DNA of 53,797 nt from Bacteroidaceae bacterium (GTDB lineage Bacteria > Bacteroidota > Bacteroidia > Bacteroidales > Bacteroidaceae): NCBI GenBank assembly GCA_017398805.1, contig JAFQEZ010000029.1:1-53797 (forward strand). The letters run 5' to 3'. The notes beneath the pieces were generated by a model that saw only the letters and a program-made list of their open reading frames with translations, ran no database searches and was not told where the DNA came from. Made by a program: the position numbers and the translations under genes. Of the stretch, positions 21,741-30,079 are shown one piece after another (position 1 is the stretch's first letter; each line of letters starts with the position of its first letter).

Positions 21741-22688
21741 ATGATTAAAAGCAGAATATGCGAGATTCTTGGGATTGAATATCCCATATTTCAAGGTGGA
21801 ATGGCCTGGGTGGCAGATGCGGAACTTGCCGCAGCAGTATCTAATGCCGGCGGATTGGGTCTGATATCGGCAATAAATGCAGGCACCGAGGCTGTAAGGA
21901 ACGAAATACGCAAGTGCAAGACCCTTACCGACAAGCCTTTCGGTGTAAACATTATGCTTCAGGCTCCCAATGCAGCGGAGATTGCCGAGATGATTGTTGA
22001 AGAGGGCGTGAAGATTGTTACCACAGGAGCCGGTTCACCGGCAAAATACCTTCCCATGTGGAAGGAGAACGGAATAAAGGTTATTCCTGTCATTGCGTGT
22101 GTTGCCCATGCCATCAAGATGCAGGCGGCAGGTGTTGACGCAATTGTTGCCGAGGGTGCGGAGTCAGGCGGTCATGTGGGTGAGTTGCACACAATGCCGC
22201 TGATACCACAGATTGTCGATGCTGTAGATATTCCTGTGATTGCTGCCGGCGGTATATGTGACGGTCGCGGAGCAGCAGCAGCATTCATGCTCGGTGCCGA
22301 GGGCGTACAGGTGGGAACACGTTTCCTCTCTGCTACAGAGTGCAATGTGCACGAGAACTATAAGGAGAAAATCCTCAAGGCAACCGATATATCTACAATA
22401 GTTACCGGCAAATCTTTGGGCCACCCCGTACGTTCGCTCAAGACACCGTTCTCAAGAACATTTGCAAAGATGGAGAGCGACCCCAATGTAACACCCGAGG
22501 AGGTTCTTGCATTCGGTGGAGGTGCACTACGCAAGGCTGTTCAAGAGGGTGACATCGACGGCAGTTACATGGCAGGCGAGTGCGCAGGTATGGTTAAACA
22601 AGTTGAACCGGCAGCGGCTATCATAGAGGACATCATCCTTGGTGCCGAAAAGGTGATGAAGGAGAGAGTGGAGAAGATGTGCCTATAA
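21741..22688 (+). CDS. fabK: Enoyl-ACP reductase II (FMN-dependent)
   Basis: The 315-residue TIM-barrel flavoprotein matches the nitronate monooxygenase/FabK family: IEYPIFQGGMAWVADAELAAAVSNAGGLG at the N-terminus, VNIMLQAPN, AGVDAIVAEGAESGGHVGE (flavin site with catalytic-type His), IPVIAAGGICDGRG and VQVGTRFLSATEC. The FabK-type ending FGGGALRKAVQEGDIDGSYMAGECAGMV argues for the enoyl-ACP reductase of fatty acid synthesis over a nitronate monooxygenase. It is single in its transcript, with a promoter before it and a long palindrome after it. Assignment within the superfamily rests on motifs. Confidence 0.85.
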   Translation: MIKSRICEILGIEYPIFQGGMAWVADAELAAAVSNAGGLGLISAINAGTEAVRNEIRKCKTLTDKPFGVNIMLQAPNAAEIAEMIVEEGVKIVTTGAGSPAKYLPMWKENGIKVIPVIACVAHAIKMQAAGVDAIVAEGAESGGHVGELHTMPLIPQIVDAVDIPVIAAGGICDGRGAAAAFMLGAEGVQVGTRFLSATECNVHENYKEKILKATDISTIVTGKSLGHPVRSLKTPFSRTFAKMESDPNVTPEEVLAFGGGALRKAVQEGDIDGSYMAGECAGMVKQVEPAAAIIEDIILGAEKVMKERVEKMCL

Positions 22689-22733
22689 TGTTTAAAGTTC
22701 GTGTCCGGTTACACTAAACATTAAACACTAAAC

Positions 22734-22784
22734 ATACATAATACAGAGAGACCGATTTTGAATCGGTCTCTCTGTATTATGTAT
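22734..22784. terminator. 24-bp perfect palindrome between fabK and the aminopeptidase gene
   Basis: Positions 22734-22757 pair with 22761-22784 without mismatch around a TTG loop. It lies between convergent genes and touches the aminopeptidase stop codon. There is no T run, but the stem is strong enough to work in both directions. Just before it the word CACTAAACA is repeated (about 22711-22734). Confidence 0.6.
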
Positions 22785-24175
22785 CACTTGTTGCGTACCT
22801 CTTCTATCTCTTCGGGTGACATTGGTTTGTATTTGCCCAAGCGGCGTGCACCGTCATTGAGTATGAGCCAGTCTTCCTCGCCACGCATTCCGCCGAAATT
22901 CTTCCATGCTTCGAGCTTGTCGTAACAGATGAAGTCTGTAAACTTCTTCTCGGCACGCCATTTGTCGATGAGGTCGGGGATAAAATAGATTCCAGGCTCT
23001 ACAGTGAATACAAAGCCCGGTTCAAGAGCTTTTGCAAGGCGGAGTGACTTCCAACCGAAAAGCGTACTCTTTGAACGGCCCTCCTCATAGCCTACATTAA
23101 CCTCGCCAAGGTTCTCCATGTCATGTACATCAAGACCCATCATATGACCAAGTCCGTGAGGCAGGAACATACATGTTGCACCAAGTACAGATGCCTCTAC
23201 AGGATCACCCTTCATAAGGCCGAGGTCAATCATACCCTTTGCAATCTCTGTAAGCACCAGCTTGTGTACCTCGCGATACTCAATGCCCGGGCGCAGGTTG
23301 TCTGTAGCGGTCAGGTGGGCACGGCGCAGGATATTGCATATTGTACGCTGCTGCTCGGTAAAGTGTGTACCTACGGGCATAGTTGTTGTAAGGTCACCTG
23401 CATAGTGCATGGCGTTCTCGCAACCTGCATCTAGCAGTAGCATCTGACCATCCTTCAATGGTGTTGTCCCGTATGCATGGTTATGAAGTGTCTGCCCGTT
23501 TACAGTAGCTATTATAGGGAATGAGAGACCGAAATTATACTTTGCCGCTTCGGCCTGTACTATTGACATGATTTCAGACTCCGTAGTTCCTGGATGTACG
23601 GCGCGTATTGCTGCACAATGCATATCAACAGTTACATTCACCGACTCCTCAATCTGTGCAATCTCTTCGTCGCTTTTGTAATTACGTTGTGCAACTATTG
23701 CCTTTATGAACTGTAATGACACGTTTGCATCAATTTCTGCAGGGTTCATACCCAACAGTTCATGCAACCAAAGATAGTGATCGCCACGGTATGGTGGCAG
23801 GTAGTGCACTTTCTGTCCCTTTGCCTGTGCGTTCTTTACGTATGTTGCAAGGTCTGCCATAGGGCGTGTCTCCTGAATGCCCACACGTTCGCTCTTCTCC
23901 TTGATTGTGGGTTGCACTCCGGTCCATACTATCGCATCGATAGTAAGTTCATCTCCGAAGATTATATCCTTGTCATTATCAACGTCAATGATAGCGGCAA
24001 GCCCTTCGTAGTCCGATGCAAAGTAGTAGAGGAATGTGGAATCCTGACGGAAATGGTAGGCATTGTCTACACAGTTCATGCCCGTGAAGTTGTTTCCCAG
24101 GAAAAGCAACAGACCGCTACCCATTCTCTCTTTTAGCGCTTTACGGCGCGCAATATAAGTCTCTTTTGAAAACAT
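22784..24175 (-). CDS. pepP: Xaa-Pro aminopeptidase (M24B, aminopeptidase P)
   Basis: The 463-residue enzyme has the N-terminal creatinase-like domain (about 1-170; GLLLFLGNN, DSTFLYYFASDYEG) and the C-terminal pita-bread domain with two metals. Ligands are visible in LLLDAGCENAMHYAGDLTTT (two Asp), LPHGLGHMMGLDVHD (His), FTVEPGIYF (Glu) and GGMRGEEDWLI (Glu). It removes N-terminal residues that precede proline. The gene is convergent with fabK, and no partner gene is evident. The gap behind its start (24176-24410) holds a REP-like element. Confidence 0.93.
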   Translation of the reverse strand: MFSKETYIARRKALKERMGSGLLLFLGNNFTGMNCVDNAYHFRQDSTFLYYFASDYEGLAAIIDVDNDKDIIFGDELTIDAIVWTGVQPTIKEKSERVGIQETRPMADLATYVKNAQAKGQKVHYLPPYRGDHYLWLHELLGMNPAEIDANVSLQFIKAIVAQRNYKSDEEIAQIEESVNVTVDMHCAAIRAVHPGTTESEIMSIVQAEAAKYNFGLSFPIIATVNGQTLHNHAYGTTPLKDGQMLLLDAGCENAMHYAGDLTTTMPVGTHFTEQQRTICNILRRAHLTATDNLRPGIEYREVHKLVLTEIAKGMIDLGLMKGDPVEASVLGATCMFLPHGLGHMMGLDVHDMENLGEVNVGYEEGRSKSTLFGWKSLRLAKALEPGFVFTVEPGIYFIPDLIDKWRAEKKFTDFICYDKLEAWKNFGGMRGEEDWLILNDGARRLGKYKPMSPEEIEEVRNK

Positions 24176-24240
24176 AATGGTTATTTTATAAGTTATTATT
24201 CAATTTGTCTTTCTCATTTGTTTGCCGCCTCTTGAGAATC

Positions 24241-24331
24241 CTTGTCATGCTGGAACGCAGTGAAGCATCTCGAACGCATAACTTGTCTGCCTTGCGTGAA
24301 GGAGATCCTTCGTTTCACTCAGGATGACAAG
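24241..24331. repeat. REP-like palindromic element
   Basis: Inverted arms CTTGTCATGCTGGAACGCAG (24241 on) and the complement of CTTGTCATCCTGAGTGAAAC (ending 24331) flank about 30 bases. The second arm is a near-perfect copy of the widespread TGTCATCCTGAGCGAAGCG element. It is related to 18868-18924 and 18275-18296. Confidence 0.65.
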
Positions 24332-24410
24332 TACGCGATTGCCCTTTCGCTAACGTGTTATCCCGACAGTATGGCGTTGCCGATGTGTCCGCCCAAAAGC
24401 AACAACGTAT

Positions 24411-25154
24411 TCATCTCTTTATTACAGCCCTCAACACAAACCAGATGTGCCTTCCGATGGTAGGCAACAGCCCGTAATGACAGCTCATCACTTTGAAACG
24501 CTCTATCAGCGATGCACGGTGGTTCTTTATTGACAATCCGTCCTGCAGGTAATCAATTACGGTGGCATCTACCTTTACGAGCCTGGTCGACTTCTTCATT
24601 ACTTTTATACACCAGTCGACGTCACCCGATAGCCTGTACTTCAGGTCGTACATAGGTGCAATGTCACGGCGTGCATAGAATGCCTGGTGGCACACAAGCA
24701 TGCCATCCTTGAAACTGCGCCAGTTGAGGTTCTCTGGTGCCTGCAGGCGACGCATACGTACGAAATTGCGCTTCTCGTCAACCTCGGCTGTCTCACCGTA
24801 GAGTACATGCGGCAGTTTCTTTTCATCCTTGATGGTATCCACTATGGTCTGCAACGTATCGGGTGCATGGAATGCATCGCCGGCATTAAGGAAGCAGAGA
24901 TAGTCACCCGTGGCAAGGGCAATACCCTTGTTCATGGCATCGTAAAGTCCGTTATCCGGTTCACTCACGATGTGTGCGAACTCAATGCCGCTTGCTTTTG
25001 CCTTTTCAACGGTGGAGTCGGTTGAACCGCCGTCAATAAGCAGATACTCGTAGTTAGTGTATGTCTGTGCAAGCACACTCTTCAATGTGGGGTCAATTAC
25101 TGACTCCGCATTGAAGGTGATTGTTATTATCGAGAATTTTGGTTTAAGCGCCAT
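24411..25154 (-). CDS. Glycosyltransferase, GT2 family
   Basis: The 247-residue GT-A protein opens KFSIITITFNAESVIDPTLKSVLAQTY, followed by LLIDGGSTDST and EPDNGLYDAMNKGIALATGDYLCFLNAGD, which includes the metal-binding acidic region. It transfers a sugar from a nucleotide donor onto an acceptor of the surface glycan made by this cluster. The 3' region SGDVDWCIKVMKK resembles the catalytic-base segment. It starts two bases after the stop of the YfhO-type gene and is the last gene of the cluster. Donor and acceptor are unknown. Confidence 0.9.
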   Translation of the reverse strand: MALKPKFSIITITFNAESVIDPTLKSVLAQTYTNYEYLLIDGGSTDSTVEKAKASGIEFAHIVSEPDNGLYDAMNKGIALATGDYLCFLNAGDAFHAPDTLQTIVDTIKDEKKLPHVLYGETAEVDEKRNFVRMRRLQAPENLNWRSFKDGMLVCHQAFYARRDIAPMYDLKYRLSGDVDWCIKVMKKSTRLVKVDATVIDYLQDGLSIKNHRASLIERFKVMSCHYGLLPTIGRHIWFVLRAVIKR

Positions 25155-25156
25155 GA

Positions 25157-27745
25157 TTACTCCTTACCTTTGACTTTTCTGTATATTATCAAACCGACAA
25201 GTCCTGCCAGAACAATCCATACTACAATTGACATCCAGAATGACCAAGCGTGGCTGGTTTCCATAAGTTCGTCGACGCACTTGAACTCGATAGTGTGTTC
25301 GCCTTCAGGAATAGGCAAAGCGCGCAGGACGTAGTTTACACGTATCGGTGTAACCTCCTTGCCGTCAATGTATGCTTTCCATGTCTTGTAGTATATATCG
25401 GAGAACACTGCAAGTTTCGGCGCATCGCTCTTGCTCTTGTACTCGATGTTTCCCGGGTTCGGATAGTCTGTCAGTTCTATCTCACCATATGCATCATTGT
25501 TGTACTGTTCGGGGTTCTCGAGTTTATCCATCCATGCTTTGTCTACAATGGCGGTATCCTTGCATACATTATCAAGTGCAGCCATCTCTTCCTTGGCATT
25601 ATTTACCCATTTGATGTTGTCTACAAACCAGCAGTGTCCGTATGCGTCAGGATTCACCATTACATCCTCGGCTCTTGTGCCGTTGATGATATACTTGGTA
25701 TTCAGCATGTTGAGTACACCAAAGTTATTCTTGGCAATCTGGTGCTCTATAAGATCCTGATATCTTGAGAGCTTGGCAGGACTGTATCCGCCTACTGAAT
25801 TGTGAAAATATGATGTCTCAGCCTGATTGAAGATTTCCCCACGAGACATATCAAGTACCCTGTACTTGTTTTTGCCTTCGATCTCATGGATGTATCTGTC
25901 TGCATCTGTCTTCTTTATCAGTGTAGTCTGTTTTTTAGGCATGAACATGCCGTCATTCAAGAATCGCTTGCACACCGGCCACTGGTCAACGAGGAGCAGT
26001 ATCGCCAATGCTGTATACAGCATCCAGTGTTTTATCTTGTCCCAATGGATGAATGCCAACAAGAGGCCTCCTGACAGTAAAACGAACATAAGTGAACGCC
26101 ATGCGTCTGACGTCAGCATATCCTTGCGGTCGGCAATAAGTGCCTGGTAAAGTTCCGGGTTGCTGTCGATGCCGGCCTTTATCTCGGCTTCATTCGTGAA
26201 CGGGAAGATACTGCTGCCGAAGAGTGCGAAGAATAATGCAATTCCTCCTGTTATACCCATTGAGTAATATATTGCTTTGCGCAAGGAACCGTTTTCATCC
26301 CTCATGAGGCTTTTGCCGTCTTTTATTGAGCATGATTCAGTAAACTTCTTTACGGCCAGTATTGCAAGCAGTGACATTGTCAGCGTTGTGATTACAAGTG
26401 CCTGCGACGGTGCCCTGAATTTGTTGTAGAGTGGCATGTACTCGAAGAGGAAGTTGTTAATGAATGCAAGATCCCTTCCCCATGCAAGAATGAGCGAGAA
26501 TACGGTTGCTGCAAGAAGCCACCATTTCTCAGGCCCTTTTACAATGAAGAGACCAAGTACAAAAAGGAAGCATACTATTGCACCCATATATACAGGGCCT
26601 GATGTCATGGGTTGTCTTCCCCAATATGCAGGTGCATGTTTTGCTGCATGCAGGGCATTCTTTTTTGCCATTTTGGCAATTTCCTTTGATGTCTGCTTGT
26701 CATTAGCAATTTTCAATGCCTCTTCTTTGCTAAACCCTTCTTTGGTAGTGAGGTAGTTGATTTGATCTTGGGTAAAAATACCCTTGTAGGTATCATTCAG
26801 ATATCTGAAATAGTTGCTCTCTTCACCAAGATTGTATCCTGATGCCGCTCCATGCGAGTTGGGTATGAACAGAGTAAGCGTTTCGTCTACACCATAGCTC
26901 CATCCGAAAGCATATTCCGTGTCAAGACCGCCATTTCCGTCTCCTTCGGTCTTGAGTTCTGAACCTCCACGCATTGAGTCCTTTGAATAATCGGAGGTAG
27001 GCAACAAGATGCCTATTGCAGGCAAGATGGAGAGTACTGCGACAACGGCAAGCACTCCTGTCGCTTTCCAGTAGTACGGCAACCATTTCTCGCGGTATGC
27101 GTATATGAAATATACAATGGCTATTATGGCTGCAATGATAGCTGTATAGTAGCTCATCTGTTGATGACTCCAGAATATGTTGAGTCCTGCAAATATCAAT
27201 GTGACGAGTGCTCCCAAAAGCAGTTTCCGTTTATAACATAATATGATACCTCCGATTATGGGCGCAATGGTGGCTATCACAAGTCCTTTGTTCATGTGCC
27301 CGGCAGCAATGATTATGAAATTGTAGGAACATAACGTGTAGGCTATTGAACCAGCGATGCTCAGAAGAGGCCGGCAACGGAATGCCAGGAACATGATGTA
27401 GCATCCGATGAATGTGGCAAATATGCATCCGATGTGACGTCGTGATGCGCCGAATGTGTTAAGCGTCAAAACATTACCAATGGGCTCGAAGGTGTTGTCG
27501 GGTTGTGGAGAATAAGTGTAGTTGCACGGCATACCGGAAAACATGGAATTAGACCAATAGCTGTACTCTCCTGTCTTCTCATGATAATCCTTTGCATCTT
27601 TTCCCCATCCCATTGAACCGATTGCGTCATCTTGCTTGATATCCTTGCCGTCAAGTACCGGGCTGAAATAGATAAGTGTCAGCAGAAGGAAAATCAAAAC
27701 GGCTCCAAGGTGTGGTAATACCCCTTTCCAGTTGAAATCTTTCAT
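25157..27745 (-). CDS. YfhO-family membrane protein (GT-C-like)
   Basis: The 862-residue protein (ATG 27745; six more bases upstream are open) has about 12-14 membrane helices and the YfhO pattern. DGKDIKQDDAIGSMGW is an early Asp-rich loop, and NFFLFEYMPLYNKFRAPSQAL marks a conserved turn. Further on, GGYSPAKLSRYQDLI and the soluble ending PNPGNIEYKSKSDAPKLAVFSDIYYKTWKAYIDGK, then a final helix. YfhO proteins are GT-C-like enzymes that glycosylate lipid or polymer carriers from polyprenyl-phosphate sugars. The location between glycosyltransferase genes, with 2- and 9-base gaps, supports work on the same glycan. Confidence 0.9.
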   Translation of the reverse strand: MKDFNWKGVLPHLGAVLIFLLLTLIYFSPVLDGKDIKQDDAIGSMGWGKDAKDYHEKTGEYSYWSNSMFSGMPCNYTYSPQPDNTFEPIGNVLTLNTFGASRRHIGCIFATFIGCYIMFLAFRCRPLLSIAGSIAYTLCSYNFIIIAAGHMNKGLVIATIAPIIGGIILCYKRKLLLGALVTLIFAGLNIFWSHQQMSYYTAIIAAIIAIVYFIYAYREKWLPYYWKATGVLAVVAVLSILPAIGILLPTSDYSKDSMRGGSELKTEGDGNGGLDTEYAFGWSYGVDETLTLFIPNSHGAASGYNLGEESNYFRYLNDTYKGIFTQDQINYLTTKEGFSKEEALKIANDKQTSKEIAKMAKKNALHAAKHAPAYWGRQPMTSGPVYMGAIVCFLFVLGLFIVKGPEKWWLLAATVFSLILAWGRDLAFINNFLFEYMPLYNKFRAPSQALVITTLTMSLLAILAVKKFTESCSIKDGKSLMRDENGSLRKAIYYSMGITGGIALFFALFGSSIFPFTNEAEIKAGIDSNPELYQALIADRKDMLTSDAWRSLMFVLLSGGLLLAFIHWDKIKHWMLYTALAILLLVDQWPVCKRFLNDGMFMPKKQTTLIKKTDADRYIHEIEGKNKYRVLDMSRGEIFNQAETSYFHNSVGGYSPAKLSRYQDLIEHQIAKNNFGVLNMLNTKYIINGTRAEDVMVNPDAYGHCWFVDNIKWVNNAKEEMAALDNVCKDTAIVDKAWMDKLENPEQYNNDAYGEIELTDYPNPGNIEYKSKSDAPKLAVFSDIYYKTWKAYIDGKEVTPIRVNYVLRALPIPEGEHTIEFKCVDELMETSHAWSFWMSIVVWIVLAGLVGLIIYRKVKGKE

Positions 27746-27754
27746 AATCATCGT

Positions 27755-28975
27755 TTATTTATTGTTCTCAATTATCTCCTTTATATGGTTATACATCCTC
27801 TCTTCATATTTCTCAAGTGTGAACCCTTTACTGATGAACCTGTGTGCTGCAAAAGCCATTTCTGCAAAGGTATCAAGTTGCAAGGAATCGGCCTCCAACA
27901 GTGCTTTTTCAAAAGCTGCATAAGTCACATCATCAACGATTATTCCTCTGTCGTCAAAATCAATTCCAGTAGCTCTGCTACAAACGGGCAACATAGCCCC
28001 GTTCCCGACAACATTAAGAACTGAGACTGCACCCCCTTCTGAAACCGATGGATTGATCAATATTCCGCATTGCGCGAGGATATCAGCGAATTCAGCCGAT
28101 TCAATATTTACAAAACCATGGGTCACTATGTTGCTGCACTTTTTAATGATTGGGTTATAATAATCCATAAAATCCTTTTCCTTGCTACTGCTTCCGCATA
28201 TATGAAGGGTGAATTCGGGGTGTGCTTCTGCAAAATCTATAGCAATGTCAAGTCCTTTGTGTATGAGTCCTGCACTGCTGAACCATAATATATTCCTGCG
28301 GCATTTGCTGAAATCTTTCTCTTTGTCCGGTTCCTTTACCTTGAAATAGAAGGCCGATAGCCATCTGTATTGTTCAGGGCGATTGTCCTCTATCAAGAAC
28401 TGTTTGTATACATATTCATCACCCAGACATATGACAGCGTCACTCAGGTGTGCCTCATAATAGTTCCTCGGGTCGCCTGGCATGTATCGGTTCGAGTCCA
28501 GAAACCATCGTCCGTGTCTCTCGTGAAACTCCTTGTTCCTAAGTGAAGTTGTTCTGTAATTGAAACAGGTCTCTGCACCGACAGAATAGAATATTCTCAG
28601 TGGCTTTATGTCGGGGTCGGCGTTAAAGGAACCCATGAAGGCATTGCCGTTGATTCCGAAAACAATATCGTATGGTTTATAGTCTATTCCGGTATTTGCT
28701 CGGGATGTACAGTCTACGATATAACCCAAACGGTCGAAACATCTGGCGACAACCTGGCATTCTGTCAGATTGGAATGATGTTTCTGTTGGGTGTCGCCTG
28801 TAAAGGCTTCTGGCAGATGACACAATAGTACACGCTTGTCATGATTTGTGCGGAATACGTTCTTCACAAGTTTTTCACTTGCGAAGAGTTTCTGTATCCA
28901 TCTGACAAGTTTTTCACCTGTACGGCGTTTGGCGATGGGCCATATGCGTGCTATTTCGGAACGGTTCAGTTTCAT
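27755..28975 (-). CDS. Glycosyltransferase, GT4-like
   Basis: The 406-residue protein has the C-terminal GT-B half of GT4 enzymes: RRNILWFSSAGLIHKGLDIAIDFAEAHPEFTLHICG for nucleotide-sugar binding, and ILINPSVSEGGAVSVLNVVGNGAMLPVCS, corresponding to the Glu-x7-Glu-type donor motif. The N-terminal half is weakly conserved. It begins with a basic stretch (AKRRTGEKLVRWIQKLF). It lies 11 bases after the neighbouring glycosyltransferase gene and 9 before the YfhO-type gene. The sugar used cannot be told. Confidence 0.85.
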   Translation of the reverse strand: MKLNRSEIARIWPIAKRRTGEKLVRWIQKLFASEKLVKNVFRTNHDKRVLLCHLPEAFTGDTQQKHHSNLTECQVVARCFDRLGYIVDCTSRANTGIDYKPYDIVFGINGNAFMGSFNADPDIKPLRIFYSVGAETCFNYRTTSLRNKEFHERHGRWFLDSNRYMPGDPRNYYEAHLSDAVICLGDEYVYKQFLIEDNRPEQYRWLSAFYFKVKEPDKEKDFSKCRRNILWFSSAGLIHKGLDIAIDFAEAHPEFTLHICGSSSKEKDFMDYYNPIIKKCSNIVTHGFVNIESAEFADILAQCGILINPSVSEGGAVSVLNVVGNGAMLPVCSRATGIDFDDRGIIVDDVTYAAFEKALLEADSLQLDTFAEMAFAAHRFISKGFTLEKYEERMYNHIKEIIENNK

Positions 28976-28986
28976 GTTGCTGTTTG

Positions 28987-30075
28987 CTAAAGTTTACGGT
29001 AGACATTGCAGGTCTGTTCTACCATTCTTTCAAGTGAGAACTCCTTGCTACGCATTGTTCCCTTTCTTGCAAGTTCTTCGCGTAGTGCTGAACTTACAAG
29101 AACCTCTTTAAGGGTGTCTTGCATTGATTGTGCATCGTTGGGATTGAAGAACAACGCGGCATCACCTGCAACCTCGGGAAAACAGCTGGCATTGCTCAGG
29201 CACACCGGACAACCGTTGGCAAATGCCTCAAGGATGGGTATGCCGAACCCTTCGTAATGCGAGGGGAACACAAAACATAGTGCGTGTTTGTAGAGCGATG
29301 CCATTTGTGCGTCGTTGGCCGAAATATGTACAAGCCTGTCAGCTATATTCCATTTTTTGAACAGCTTTATTTCGGCTGAACTGAATGGAGTTCCCGTACA
29401 TACAACCTTTAGATTCGGGTCAAGGTTGAATAATGGACGTATCGCTGAGAGCCATGGCAGGAAGTTCTTGTACCCCTTACGCTCACCCACGTATAATACA
29501 TAACGGTCAAATAGCTGTGCAGATGGTTCAGCGATAGGACGGTAACCATGGTGCACTACGGTTATCTTCGACGGGTCTGTGCCTATAAGTTCGACGATAT
29601 CGCGTTTTGTGTTCTCGCTTACAGCTATTATATGGTCGGCTTCGTTTATAAGCAATCTTTTGTGCGGAATCGTGCGGTCATATATGAGTACATCCTGAGG
29701 ATAGCGCTCGAATGTCATGTCATGCACTGTCAGGACAAAAGGCTTTTGACGTTTCTTTACAGTTTTGAGAAAATAGGGGTTGAAATATGTCGGATGGAAT
29801 ATGTCATATTCATCGAACTTTATAGCCTTGTATGATATGTGCTTGTTTACCAGAATGTATAATTGCCTGCGCAAACGGTAGTTGTTCGGGAATGTTATTT
29901 TCTCGTACTTGTTGCCGTATGTCTCGGTTACATAATGGTTCTCGCAGTATCGCATGGGGGCTTCAGATGTGAACTCGTCATGTGGCAGGTTGTACATCAG
30001 GTCGGCGAAGTAGCGGGTAACACCGCCAAAACGCTGCAAGGTGAACATCTGGTTGTCAAAAAGTATCTTTTTCAT
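28987..30075 (-). CDS. Glycosyltransferase, GT4 family
   Basis: The 362-residue GT-B enzyme shows the family's typical parts: an N-terminal RFGGVTRYFADLM loop, FDEYDIFHPTYFNPY, HDMTFERYP, ADHIIAVSENTKRDIVELIG, KITVVHHGY, YVLYVGERKGYKNF, and the donor site FPSHYEGFGIPILEAFANGCPVCLSNASCFPEVAGDAA with the Glu-x7-Glu pair. Enzymes of this kind are often mannosyl- or glucosyltransferases, but the sugar is not predictable. It is packed 4 bases after the flippase gene. Confidence 0.93.
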   Translation of the reverse strand: MKKILFDNQMFTLQRFGGVTRYFADLMYNLPHDEFTSEAPMRYCENHYVTETYGNKYEKITFPNNYRLRRQLYILVNKHISYKAIKFDEYDIFHPTYFNPYFLKTVKKRQKPFVLTVHDMTFERYPQDVLIYDRTIPHKRLLINEADHIIAVSENTKRDIVELIGTDPSKITVVHHGYRPIAEPSAQLFDRYVLYVGERKGYKNFLPWLSAIRPLFNLDPNLKVVCTGTPFSSAEIKLFKKWNIADRLVHISANDAQMASLYKHALCFVFPSHYEGFGIPILEAFANGCPVCLSNASCFPEVAGDAALFFNPNDAQSMQDTLKEVLVSSALREELARKGTMRSKEFSLERMVEQTCNVYRKL

Positions 30076-30079
30076 ATAG

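Noticed and set aside
28490..28505. tRNA-like T-loop sequence GGTTCGAGTCC
   Set aside because: It is inside the coding sequence of the GT4-like gene and no acceptor stem, D-loop or anticodon arm can be built around it. No tRNA or rRNA gene was found in the window.
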